Part shown: in pieces, positions 9,401 through 16,834 of the stretch
Layout: each line of letters begins with the position of its first letter
Numbering within the stretch: the first letter of the stretch is position 1
DNA from: Lachnospiraceae bacterium
GTDB lineage: Bacteria > Bacillota > Clostridia > Lachnospirales > Lachnospiraceae
Length of the DNA: 64,000 nt
Assembly: GCA_910574805.1 (NCBI GenBank)
Contig: CAJTCV010000013.1
Coordinates: 1-64,000 of the forward strand
Direction: 5' to 3'
Position numbers and translations under genes: made by a program
The notes under the pieces: model-generated
The model's database searches: none
Seen by the model: the letters and a program-made list of their open reading frames with translations, nothing else
Told to the model about the DNA's origin: nothing

Positions 9401-9886
9401 AACCGTCGTCGTCTTCCCCGCCCCGGCGCCGGCCACCACCAGACTGTAATCCTCATCGGACACAACCACGGTTCTCTGATCCTCATCCAGACGGATCGCC
9501 GGATCCACCTCTTCCAGGATGTGATCCAGATAATCCTGCTCCTCCATCAGCTTCGCCTTGATATAGCGGTAGTTGAGCCTGTCCACCCGTTCGGTGATCC
9601 GCTCATAATCCCGGTACAGCGTCCTGGCCCGCTCCGCCTCAAATCCGTTCTTCCCGCAGTAATCCTCCAGAAGTTCATTTTCATCAAACATCCGGAACGT
9701 CTGCATCGTGCCGGAAAATTTCTCAGTCTCCGGGAGATATTCCCTTCTCGAAATATAGCGGCCGGCATGACTCAGCCCTTCCAGAAACCGCTCCCATTCC
9801 AGCAGTTCCAGACATTTCCCCGTTACTTCCGGCGGCGCCTCCGCCTGTACTTTCTTATTTCTGAATATATTGCTGAACAATCCCAT
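6497..9886 (-). CDS. UvrD-family helicase with zinc ribbons and C-terminal winged helix
   Basis: 1129 residues, far longer than UvrD (about 720) or helicase IV (about 680). Walker A GAGAGKTTT lies near residue 155 and Walker B VDEYQDISRQRF near residue 560; QSIYAFSGSD and a C-terminal VAMTRTKNRVYF helicase motif are present, so it is a superfamily 1A 3'-5' helicase. An insert between motifs Ia and II (about residues 330-430, with YTPDFQI and YIEHFG) resembles the PD-(D/E)xK-like region of helicase-IV relatives. After the helicase come two topoisomerase-type zinc ribbons (CPVCG...CTNEPEVC and CSSCQDG...CSNY...GC) and a final RQC-like winged-helix segment. The likely role is DNA repair or fork processing (inference). 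Confidence 0.85.
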   Translation of the reverse strand: MGLFSNIFRNKKVQAEAPPEVTGKCLELLEWERFLEGLSHAGRYISRREYLPETEKFSGTMQTFRMFDENELLEDYCGKNGFEAERARTLYRDYERITERVDRLNYRYIKAKLMEEQDYLDHILEEVDPAIRLDEDQRTVVVSDEDYSLVVAGAGAGKTTTVAAKVKYLVEKQQVDPARILIISFTNKAVNELREKINRDLNIPCPIVTFHAAGNAILHKNNPEKLNIVDGSKLYYCVQEYFRGTILKNPGVVNSLILFFASYFDAPYEGDDINHFFNHMANANYATMRSELDDFKEEIIDRNSRKKVTIQNEILRSMQEVEIANFLYLNGIDYTYEPIYPYHILMASKPYTPDFQITQDGRTVYIEHFGITEDGKNFLYDEEELAAYKKAVHDKILLHRQHGTELIYTFSSYDDKRSISAHLEECLVKRGFELRRRSNEEIIRKLIAAEENKYIRRLVVLVINFIRNFKVNGYEEQEFDELARKTSNVRTKLFLDICHGCYLEYKKYLIENRAVDFEDMINESARVLNEVKEMKEKLDFRYLIVDEYQDISRQRFDLVRSFCEVTDAKIVAVGDDWQSIYAFSGSDITLFTKFEEKMGYAKLMKIVRTYRNSQEVIDIAGNFIQKNASQIRKSLLSPKHLEDPVIIYTYDGAVRPSKKDRRSGRDYAMACAVLTALEQIMEYDRLSGVRTEESRLLLLGRFGFDGERLARTGLFEYIQRGAKLRSVKYPKLDITFMTAHASKGLGYDNVIVVNGRNETYGFPSKVEDDPVLSLVVKEDRSIQYAEERRLFYVAMTRTKNRVYFIAPEKNPSEFLLEIKREYKNVCLRGNWSEKEPEVFGKKKCPVCGFPLQLRYKAAYGLKLYLCTNEPEVCSFMTNDLAGRKLSIIKCSSCQDGYLIVKRSKNGGRLLGCSNYKADKTGCGAMMSARDYYKRMGYVYPDPEDTAAPDEARTDQNAARETVTARPTETDAVRKPEKDPTDRNRRENWEQEMLDHFGKGDGAAGRFPEYKGHSVFAMAETVLHALVHVSDRRYFGVSVLAGVLRGLRPEMIVKYRLDTIAEYGAMTYLNREEASAVIGWLIDRNYILQTKGKYPVLHITNLGLTYKEHLTPRNMKSLAERLQETGSGAG

Positions 9887-10171
9887 TTTTCTCTTTTGTA
9901 TCCTCTTTTTATCCTGTAAGTCCAGTCACGAGAACAGACCCTTATTTCTTCTCATGCTTTTCACTTTCTGAAGCTTTCATAATTTTCAAAAGACTTCCTG
10001 CTTAAAATAATACCATCAGAAGCTTCCCGCCGCAATATAATTATGGCAATCCATTTTGCAGGCTGCTTTTCTTTTTCCTTTTTTTGTGATATTTTCAACC
10101 TGTCAAACGTTTATCTATTGAAAGGCCTTTCAACCAAGCAGAACAAACCGGATCGGATGGAGGTGATTTTT

Positions 10172-10645
10172 TTGGAGAAAGCGGTCTATGACCAGGCGGT
10201 GTCCCACTGTCTGGACGCGGTATACCGGACAGCCCTGAACTGCTGCAAAAACCGGCAGGACGCAGAGGACGTGGTGCAGACAGCCTTCTTAAAGCTGCTG
10301 GAATGCGGCACTCCTTTTCAGGATGAAACCCATATCCGCAGATGGCTCATCCGGGTGGCGGTCAATGAATCCCATTCCCTGCGGCGCTCCTTCTGGCGCC
10401 GCAACGTGTCCTCCCTGGACGGACAGACGGCGGAACCAGCATTTTCCCAGCCGGAACACAGTGACCTGTTCTACGCCGTACAGGAACTCCCGGTCCGATA
10501 CCGGGAAGTGGTCCATCTGTATTACTACGAAGAATACAGCATCCGGGAGATCGCCGCTCTTCTCCATCTCTCAGAAACCGCCGTCCAGACCCGGCTGATG
10601 CGCGCACGCAGAAAACTAAAACAGCAACTGCAAAACTGGAGTTAA
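10172..10645 (+). CDS. ECF-type RNA polymerase sigma factor
   Basis: 157 residues with region 2 (DAEDVVQTAFLKLLE) and region 4 (LPVRYREVVHLYYYEEYSIREIAALLHLSETAVQTRLMRARRKLK), and no region 1 or 3, so a group 4 sigma factor. TTG 10172 is taken as the start because an excellent GGAGGTGAT (10159-10167) stands 8 bases upstream; the in-frame ATG at 10157 overlaps that site. It is followed by three 103-bp repeats and then a membrane protein gene on the same strand, the usual arrangement of a sigma factor and its regulator. Confidence 0.9.
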   Translation: MEKAVYDQAVSHCLDAVYRTALNCCKNRQDAEDVVQTAFLKLLECGTPFQDETHIRRWLIRVAVNESHSLRRSFWRRNVSSLDGQTAEPAFSQPEHSDLFYAVQELPVRYREVVHLYYYEEYSIREIAALLHLSETAVQTRLMRARRKLKQQLQNWS

Positions 10646-10952
10646 TCAGCATCGGACCGCACAGTGCACAGATCAATGAGCGAGCTCCAAAGGAGATCGG
10701 GAATTGATCTCCTGGCCGGGGACTGGGCGGGGAGATGCGGAACTTAAATCAGCATCGAACCGCACAGTACACAGATCAATGAGCGAGCTCCGAAGGAGAT
10801 CGGGAATTGATCTCCTGGCCGGGGACTGGGCGGGGAGATGCGGAACTTAAATCAGCATCGAACCGCACAGTACACAGATCAATGAGCGAGCTCCGAAGGA
10901 GATCGGGAATTGATCTCCGGGCCGTGGACTGGGCGGGGAGATGCGGAACTTA
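10644..10952 (+). repeat. Three tandem 103-bp repeats of the GGAACTT intergenic element
   Basis: Units 10644-10746, 10747-10849 and 10850-10952 are nearly identical; differences are single bases (for example CCAAAGG in unit 1 versus CCGAAGG in units 2 and 3). Each begins AATCAGCATC, contains an 8-bp hairpin AGGAGATC/GATCTCCT (10691-10713 in unit 1), and ends GATGCGGAACTT. The start of a fourth unit (AATCAGG) becomes the ribosome binding site of the next gene. The first unit begins at the sigma-factor stop codon. The ends match the elements listed elsewhere in this window. Confidence 0.9.
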
Positions 10953-10969
10953 AATCAGGAGGCATGGAA

Positions 10970-11554
10970 ATGAACACCGAGAAAGACAATCAAACCTGGT
11001 ATCAGCACACGTTCGACGAAGTACATGCTTCTGAGGATTTACTGAGAAAGGTGAATGCAATGAAAAATGAAAACGGAAGGAACAAGGCAAAGAAGACACT
11101 GTCCAAAGGAGCGGTTGCAGCCGCGGCCGTTGCTCTTTTGATGCTCAGCAATGTGATCTCCTACGCGGCGTCCGGACGCGCCTGGATCCTGACCATCACC
11201 CTGCCCGACGGAGAGACCCGTCAGATTGAGATGGAACCAGGTCCGGAAGACGGACAGTACTTCGTCTATGAAGATACGGAGGATTCCGCTGTATCTGACC
11301 GTATGGTCAGCACGGAGACAGCAGTCACACTGGAAGAATCCGAAGAAGACTCTGCCCGCCGGCTGGAGGAAGCAGACGGCCGGATCTGGCTGATCCTGGA
11401 CGAACAGAACCGCGTGGACATCACAGACAATTTCCAGGACGGCATCTGCAGAGGAACCCTTGAGACAGACGACATGACCTGGTACTATGAAGTCACCGGC
11501 ACGCCGGAGGACTATGATATCCAGGCTCAGGTTATGACCTTTGTTACAAAATAA
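10970..11554 (+). CDS. Single-pass membrane protein, probable anti-sigma partner
   Basis: 194 residues: a hydrophilic N-terminal part of about 45 residues, one membrane segment (GAVAAAAVALLMLSNVISYAAS, about 48-69) and an acidic extracellular part. Cytoplasmic N-terminus, single helix and position right after an ECF sigma gene fit an anti-sigma factor, but no zinc-binding ZAS motif is seen, so this is inference. ATG 10970 is preferred to 10964 because AGGAGG (10957-10962) lies 7 bases before it. The tandem repeats end just upstream and so form its leader. Confidence 0.65.
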   Translation: MNTEKDNQTWYQHTFDEVHASEDLLRKVNAMKNENGRNKAKKTLSKGAVAAAAVALLMLSNVISYAASGRAWILTITLPDGETRQIEMEPGPEDGQYFVYEDTEDSAVSDRMVSTETAVTLEESEEDSARRLEEADGRIWLILDEQNRVDITDNFQDGICRGTLETDDMTWYYEVTGTPEDYDIQAQVMTFVTK

Positions 11555-11558
11555 TTCC

Positions 11559-11597
11559 AAAAAAGCGGGGATCGCCTGAAACGGTCCCCGCTTTTTT
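11559..11597. terminator. Bidirectional intrinsic terminator
   Basis: AAAAAAGCGGGGA (11559-11571) pairs with TCCCCGCTTTTTT (11585-11597) around a 13-base loop. A-run and T-run flank the GC stem, so it can end both the plus-strand sigma operon and the minus-strand reductase transcript. Confidence 0.93.
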
Positions 11598-11617
11598 CTG
11601 CCGAAATCTGTCAAGTT

Positions 11618-12739
11618 TTATTCCAGCAGCGCTTCACTGACCTTCATAAGCTGATCCCGGATCTCAATATGCTGGGGACAGACCTCCTCGCATTTTCCGC
11701 ACTGAACGCACTCGTCTGCATGCCTGCGCCCGTGACCGCTGACCAGCCAGTCCTCCTGATGCCTGGCCGCCGCCGGGTCCCGGTACAGGGTCAGATAATT
11801 CATGGCCGTAAAGGAGCCGGAGATCCCGATCCCCTGGGGACAGACCTTCGCACAGTAATTGCAGGAAGTACAGGGAATCAGCGGAATCTTCCGCAATTCC
11901 TCCTGGGCCTGCCGCAGCGTCTTCTTCTGACTGTCGGTCAGTCCATGGAAGGACTTCATGTAGGACAGATTATCCTGCATCTGCTCCACATTGCTCATAC
12001 CGGAGAGGACTGTGATCACGCCCTCCAGGTCTGCCGCAAAGCGCACTGCCCAGGACGCCACAGAATGGTCTGGTTCTGCTCCTTTTAGAATTTTTTCCAC
12101 TGACTCCGGAGGCGTTGCCAGCATCCCGCCTTTCACCGGCTCCATGATGACCACCGGTTTTCCGTGCTTTCTCGCCACCTCATAGCAGCCTCTGGACTGG
12201 ACCGCCGGGTTCTCCCAGTCGGCATAGTTGATCTGCAGCTGGACAAACTCCACCTCCAGATGAGCTTGAAGAAGCGCCTCCAGCTCTTCCGGCGTGGAGT
12301 GGAAGGAAAAGCCCGCATGCTTGATCAGGCCTGCTTTCTTCTTCTCCTGCACCCAGTTCCACATGTCATACTCGTCAAAATAGCGGGTCCTGCCTTCTCC
12401 CAGATTGTGCAGCAGATAAAAATCAAAATATCCGGCTCCCGTCTGGGCGAGAGAGGTGTCAAACTGCGCATAAGCCTCCTCCCTCGTCTTACAGTTGATC
12501 CATGCCGCATTCTTGGTGGCAAGCTGAAAGCGCTCCCTTGGATAACGCTCCACCAGCGCCTGGCGGATGGCATCCTCACTCCCTGCATACGCCCACGCCG
12601 TGTCAAAGTAAGTAAAACCCGCCTCCATGAACAGGTCCACCATCTCCTTTACCTGCTCCACGTCGATCGCATCGCCCTTCCGGGGCAGACGCATCAGACC
12701 GAAGCCCAGCTTTCTGATCTCTTCGCCTAAATATCCCAT
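11618..12739 (-). CDS. Aldo-keto reductase with C-terminal 4Fe-4S ferredoxin domain
   Basis: 373 residues. The aldo/keto reductase barrel occupies about 1-280 (LGFGLMRLP start, FDTAWAYAGSE with the catalytic Asp/Tyr, LATKN with the catalytic Lys region). Two cysteine clusters follow: CTSCNYCAKVCP and CVQCGKCEEVCP, enough for two 4Fe-4S clusters. This fusion is common in anaerobes; the substrate is unknown. The ATG at 12739 has GGAGG 9 bases upstream. The gene is driven by a MerR-type promoter at 12828-12858, and a copy of the GGAACT element tail sits just before its ribosome binding site. Confidence 0.9.
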   Translation of the reverse strand: MGYLGEEIRKLGFGLMRLPRKGDAIDVEQVKEMVDLFMEAGFTYFDTAWAYAGSEDAIRQALVERYPRERFQLATKNAAWINCKTREEAYAQFDTSLAQTGAGYFDFYLLHNLGEGRTRYFDEYDMWNWVQEKKKAGLIKHAGFSFHSTPEELEALLQAHLEVEFVQLQINYADWENPAVQSRGCYEVARKHGKPVVIMEPVKGGMLATPPESVEKILKGAEPDHSVASWAVRFAADLEGVITVLSGMSNVEQMQDNLSYMKSFHGLTDSQKKTLRQAQEELRKIPLIPCTSCNYCAKVCPQGIGISGSFTAMNYLTLYRDPAAARHQEDWLVSGHGRRHADECVQCGKCEEVCPQHIEIRDQLMKVSEALLE

Positions 12740-12756
12740 ATGTAGTTTCCTCCTAT

Positions 12757-12776
12757 TAGAGTTCCGCATCCGTCGC
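12757..12776 (-). repeat. Tail of the GGAACTT intergenic element before the reductase gene
   Basis: On the minus strand the leader reads GGATGCGGAACTCTAATA directly followed by GGAGG of the aldo-keto reductase. Only the 3' half of the element is recognisable here; the opposite CAGC end is not clear. Confidence 0.6.
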
Positions 12777-12827
12777 TTTCCACTTCTAATTTCCTGATTG
12801 CACAAAGCGTCTTTCGGCAGTATAATA

Positions 12828-12858
12828 AGTATAACAACTTCGAGTCACTCGAAGTCAA
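12828..12858 (-). promoter_or_regulatory. MerR/NmlR-type promoter with 19-bp spacer and internal dyad
   Basis: On the minus strand: -35 TTGACT (12853-12858), 19-bp spacer, -10 TATACT (12828-12833). The spacer carries the dyad CTTCGAGT-G-ACTCGAAG. An overlong spacer with a centred dyad is the hallmark of promoters activated by MerR-family proteins, here like the NmlR/AdhR subgroup. It drives the aldo-keto reductase. Confidence 0.85.
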
Positions 12859-12890
12859 GAATTTTTTGGTCTCAAAAGGAAGTGAATATT

Positions 12891-14525
12891 ATGGGTACCT
12901 ATCTAAATCTCGGAAATACCGGATTTGAAATGATCCGAAACAGTCTGTATGTAGATAAATCCGAATTAATTTCGTTTATCAACAGTACTATAAACACTGC
13001 TTATAAATTAACCTGTGTCAGCAGACCACGCAGATTCGGAAAATCTTTTGCCGCTAAAATGCTGTGCGCCTATTATGATAAAAGCTGCGACTCCAGAAAA
13101 CTGTTTCAGGATCTCAAAATTGCCGGGGACAAGCACTTTGAGACGCACTTGAACCAGTATGATGTATTATACCTGGATATTACATGGTTTATTTCCAATG
13201 TCCGCGAAATCAGGACTGTCGTATCCAGCATGCAGCAAAAAGTTATTGCTGAACTCAGAAAACTGTATCCAAATGCCGGACAGGAAGATACCCTGCCCGA
13301 AACGCTGGAAAAAATTCATTCTCTCACCGGAAGTCGTTTTATCATTATTATAGATGAATGGGATGCTCTGTTCCGGGAGGCCAAAGAAGATATAGTGCTT
13401 CACGAAGAATACATCCGGCTGCTTCGGGGACTTTTCAAAAGCAGCCAGACAGATCGCATGATCGCTGCCGCCTATATGACTGGAATTCTTCCCATAAAAA
13501 AATACGGAACTCAATCTGCACTTACAGACTTCCGGGAATACACCATGATCTCTCCCAAAAAACTGGCCGCTTATACGGGCTTCACCGAATCCGAAGTAAA
13601 AATGCTGTGTCAGGAACATCATATCGATTTCCAACAGGTCAAAAAATGGTATGACGGCTATTCTTTTCGCCAGCTTTCTTCCATATACAATCCCAATTCG
13701 GTTATAGAAACCATACGAAATGAAGAGTATGGAACTTACTGGACACAGACAGAAACATATGAATCTTTAAAAATATACATTGATATGAATGAAGACGGCC
13801 TGAAAGAAACGATCATTCAGATGCTTGGCGGTGCCAAATGTCCCCTCGATATCGGAACCTTTCAAAACGACATGACCAGCATCAAAAGTAAAGATGATGT
13901 CCTTACGCTTCTGATCCACCTGGGGTATCTGGCTTATGATCCTGAAAACAAATCGGTTTATATCCCAAATGAAGAAATACGTCAAGAATTCATTCGGGCT
14001 GTCAAATCAGGAAAGCACCGGGAGATCGCACGGATGATCATGACATCCGACCAGCTTCTGGAAGATACACTGTGTATGAACAGCGAGGCCGTTGCATCCG
14101 CTGTCGAAGCAGTCCACAGTGCCGGAACTGCTCCTTTATTTTATAATAATGAACAGGCTTTGAGAAGTGTCATCCGTTTTGCCTATATCAGCAGTGTGGA
14201 TGAATTTTGGGAAATTCAGTAACTTCCTTCCGGAACAGGCTATGCAGATCTTGTTTATCTACCCAGGAAAGGATCCTCCAGGCCGGCCATGCTTATTGAA
14301 CTAAAATGGAATCAGGATATTGACACCGCCATCAGACAGATCAAAAACCGTAATTATCCCCAGGTACTGGAAAGCTGGGGCGGAGAGATTCTGCTGGTCT
14401 GTATCAGATACGATTTAAAAACAAAGCATCATACCTGTAAAATTGAGAAATATCAAAAAGACGAAAGAGGAAATCTCCATGCAATACACCATAAAGCAAT
14501 TCGCCGAACTGTTCCGGACCACTGA
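12891..14525 (+). pseudogene. AAA-ATPase-like / PD-(D/E)xK nuclease gene with an in-frame stop
   Basis: An AAA-ATPase-like domain (Walker A-like SRPRRFGKSFAAKML near residue 45, Walker B-like IIIIDEWDALF) runs for 443 codons to a TAA at 14220-14222. The same frame continues without shift through YADLVYLPRKG and LIELKWNQ, the D...ExK motif of the C-terminal PD-(D/E)xK nuclease domain (DUF1703-type), to 14525. One base change (GAA to TAA is the likely history) therefore separates the two domains. ATG 12891 has AAGGAAGTG upstream. The DNA is more AT-rich than its neighbours, which suggests transfer. Without the nuclease domain the truncated protein is probably inactive; the family function is unknown. 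Confidence 0.85.
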
Positions 14526-14961
14526 GCATACCATCCGCTATTACACCGACATCCATCTGCTGCCCTGCCGGAGAGACCGCGCAAACCGGCGGGTATTTGA
14601 TGAGGAATCGGTCAGCTGGATGCAGGGCATCACCTGTCTGAAACGGTGCGGCGCTTCCATTCAGGATATCAAAGAATACTGCCGTCTGTGCCGCCTGGAA
14701 GAATCCGAGGAAAATTTAAGAGCCCGATACCGGATCATCCTCAGACAGCGGGATCAGGCCCGCAAAAGAGTGGAGGAAGCACAAGCCACCGCCGCCTATA
14801 TGGACCAGAAGGCAAAGCACTATGAAGATATCCTTGCCGGCCGGATTCCTGACGATACCAATCCCGGAAACTGGACGTTGGACGACCTCTCTTTTTCGTG
14901 CATGCAAAGAGAGGACAACCCGGAAAAATGCGGTTATAATCAGGATAACGAAAAGGAGTGA
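14479..14961 (+). CDS. MerR-family transcriptional regulator
   Basis: 160 residues. The N-terminal winged helix MQYTIKQFAELFRTTEHTIRYYTDIHLLP and the RRVFDEESV wing are typical of MerR proteins; a dimerisation coiled coil follows (RARYRIILRQRDQARKRVEEAQ). No conserved metal-binding cysteine pattern is evident, so it belongs to the aldehyde/effector-sensing type rather than the metal sensors. ATG 14479 (GAAAGAGG upstream) lies inside the tail of the broken nuclease frame. The reductase promoter about 1.6 kb away is a good candidate target, by proximity only. Confidence 0.88.
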   Translation: MQYTIKQFAELFRTTEHTIRYYTDIHLLPCRRDRANRRVFDEESVSWMQGITCLKRCGASIQDIKEYCRLCRLEESEENLRARYRIILRQRDQARKRVEEAQATAAYMDQKAKHYEDILAGRIPDDTNPGNWTLDDLSFSCMQREDNPEKCGYNQDNEKE

Positions 14962-14969
14962 ATACGAAA

Positions 14970-15821
14970 ATGGAATGGATTGACCGACTCAACAGCGCCA
15001 TCCGTTATATGGAAGAGCATCTGACTGATGAGATTGACTACGAACAGCTGGGGCGGATCGCCTGCTGCTCCTCCTGGCACTTTCAGAGGATGTTTTCTTA
15101 TATGGCGGGGATCCCCCTGTCCGAATACATCCGAAGGCGGAAAATGTCTCTTGCCGCCGTAGACCTGCTGAGCAGCGATGCCCGGATCATTGATATAGCA
15201 GAAAAATACGGCTACCGCTCTCCCACCGCTTTCAACCGGGCCTTCCAGTCCATCCACGGAACTGCTCCGTCTTCGGTCCGGCAAGAAGGGATATCTGTAC
15301 GCTCTTTTCCGCCGATTACCTTTAAAATTACGGTCAAAGGAGTGGAAGAAATGAATTATCGAATTGAGACAAAAGAGGCGTTCCGCATCGTAGGCGTATC
15401 GGTGCCTCTGGAAAAAGAGATTGAAAAGAATTTTGCAGTGATCCCGTCCAAATGGCAGGAGATCTCCCTGAACGGTACGCTGCAAACCCTGGCACAGATG
15501 ATGAATCAGGAGCCCATGGGCGTACTGGGAGTCAGCACCTGCAACGAAGAGGAGCCCTGGAGGTATTACATCGCGGTCTCCACTTCCCTGGAGGCAGGCG
15601 ACTATGAGGAATATACCGTGCCCGCCGCAACCTGGGCGATCTTCCCCGGAGAGGGCACAAACCAGTCCATCCAGGAGCTGGAACGGCGCATCGTCACCGA
15701 ATGGCTTCCCACCTCCGGATACGAATACGGAAACGCGCCGGACATCGAGGTCTACCTAAACCCGGACCCCCAGAATGCCCGGTATGAGGTCTGGATCCCC
15801 GTAACGAAAAAACAGGGCTGA
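14970..15821 (+). CDS. AraC-family regulator with GyrI-like effector domain
   Basis: 283 residues. Residues about 8-105 form a double helix-turn-helix of the AraC/XylS type (DYEQLGRIACCSSWHFQRMFSYMAGIPLSEYIRRRKM and ARIIDIAEKYGYRSPTAFNRAFQ). Residues about 125-280 form a GyrI/BmrR-like ligand-binding domain (RIVGVSVPL, AGDYEEYTVPAATWAIFPGEG, DIEVYLNPD). ATG 14970 is preferred over GTG 14958 since AGGAG sits 11 bases before it. It starts 8 bases after the MerR stop, so the two regulators are one operon. It probably responds to a small hydrophobic compound (inference). Confidence 0.9.
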   Translation: MEWIDRLNSAIRYMEEHLTDEIDYEQLGRIACCSSWHFQRMFSYMAGIPLSEYIRRRKMSLAAVDLLSSDARIIDIAEKYGYRSPTAFNRAFQSIHGTAPSSVRQEGISVRSFPPITFKITVKGVEEMNYRIETKEAFRIVGVSVPLEKEIEKNFAVIPSKWQEISLNGTLQTLAQMMNQEPMGVLGVSTCNEEEPWRYYIAVSTSLEAGDYEEYTVPAATWAIFPGEGTNQSIQELERRIVTEWLPTSGYEYGNAPDIEVYLNPDPQNARYEVWIPVTKKQG

Positions 15822-15830
15822 TCTTTTCAT

Positions 15831-15857
15831 CGAGCAGGGAAAACCTTGCCCTGCTCG
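15831..15857 (+). terminator. Hairpin after the AraC/GyrI gene
   Basis: CGAGCAGGG (15831-15839) pairs with CCCTGCTCG (15849-15857) over a 9-base loop. No T-run follows directly; a second GC-rich inverted repeat (GGCGCCC/GGGCGCC) comes a few bases later. Confidence 0.5.
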
Positions 15858-15903
15858 CACATCAGGCGCCCTTCAGCGCATGCTGACGGGCGCCCGTGTG
15901 CAT

Positions 15904-15968
15904 AAAAAAGCAGCCGCGGACCCGCTTCGGCCCATTTATTTGGGCAACACTGTGTGGACTGCGGCTGC
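15904..15968 (-). terminator. Terminator of the PTS-antiterminator operon
   Basis: On the minus strand GCAGCCGC (15961-15968) pairs with GCGGCTGC (15910-15917) and is followed by TTTTTT, a few bases after the LicT-type gene stop at 15975. The long apical part contains a smaller GGGCC-rich hairpin. Confidence 0.85.
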
Positions 15969-15974
15969 TTCTTC

Positions 15975-16808
15975 TTACTTTTCCTGCTCTGCCGACACCC
16001 TCTGGATATGCATGGCCAGATACCCGATCTCCACCGGATCCAGAGGTTTCTTCAGATGCTTTTCCAGATGTCCGCATACCGTGGACGCCATCCGGAACTC
16101 ATCCGGGAATTTCACCGACATATAATCGTTCATATCCAGCTTCAGTTTCTCGCCCTTAATGGCCCGGGCCGCCATATAGCGCACATGATTCATGAGGCGG
16201 TTGTAGGACAGAGACATCACATCGATGGACGCCCCTGTCTCCGCCTCCACAAGCTGAATGCACTCCCGGACAGTCCTTGCGATCTGCATGGACAGCGCCA
16301 CATTCTCATCCTCGATGGCAGAGTGAATATGTAACGCAACATACCCGACCTCGTGCTCATCGATTTCCGCCTGAAGCCGTTCCTTCAGGATCGGGATGAT
16401 GCACTCGGCCGTCTTGTACTCCATATGGAACAGCGCCCGGATATCTCCGGTCAGCGGATTGCTGATCTGCTCCCCGTTCTGGATTCTCTTTACTGCAAAC
16501 GCGATATGGTCTGCCATGGGAAAAAGTATGCTCCGGTCAATCTTTCCGAATGTACGTTCGCTTTCCTGCAATACCTGCTCTGCGATCTCCAGGAAAACCG
16601 GATCCAGTTCTTTTACCAGCTCCATGGCGGAACCCCGTTCTGTCTTCTCATGGAGAGAATAGACCGTGCACCCTTCGGGGGCCTCCATCCTTTCACTGAC
16701 TTTCTTTCCGAACCCGATTCCCTTTCCGATCAGAAGGTATTCCTGATTGTCATCCATTCCAATGGCGATCACCGTATTGTGGTTCAGCGCCTTCTTCACT
16801 CTGAACAT
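15975..16808 (-). CDS. licT: BglG/LicT-family PTS-regulated transcriptional antiterminator
   Basis: 277 residues. The N-terminal CAT RNA-binding domain begins MFRVKKALNHNTVIAIG; two PTS regulation domains follow, PRD1 with MADHIAFAVKR and GYVALHIHS, PRD2 with RLMNHVRYM and GYLAMHIQR, carrying the phosphorylatable histidines. Proteins of this type bind an RNA antiterminator in the target leader and are controlled by PTS phosphorylation. ATG 16808 is chosen to match the family start and because GGGGAGAGAAAG precedes it; an in-frame ATG at 16835 overlaps the PTS stop. It is downstream of the PTS gene and probably controls that operon through its long leader. Confidence 0.92.
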   Translation of the reverse strand: MFRVKKALNHNTVIAIGMDDNQEYLLIGKGIGFGKKVSERMEAPEGCTVYSLHEKTERGSAMELVKELDPVFLEIAEQVLQESERTFGKIDRSILFPMADHIAFAVKRIQNGEQISNPLTGDIRALFHMEYKTAECIIPILKERLQAEIDEHEVGYVALHIHSAIEDENVALSMQIARTVRECIQLVEAETGASIDVMSLSYNRLMNHVRYMAARAIKGEKLKLDMNDYMSVKFPDEFRMASTVCGHLEKHLKKPLDPVEIGYLAMHIQRVSAEQEK

Positions 16809-16834
16809 ACTTTCTCTCCCCGCAGATTTCCTCA

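Noticed and set aside
10644-10952. CRISPR array
   Set aside because: The units are directly adjacent without unique spacers and the repeat is 103 bases; no cas genes are seen.
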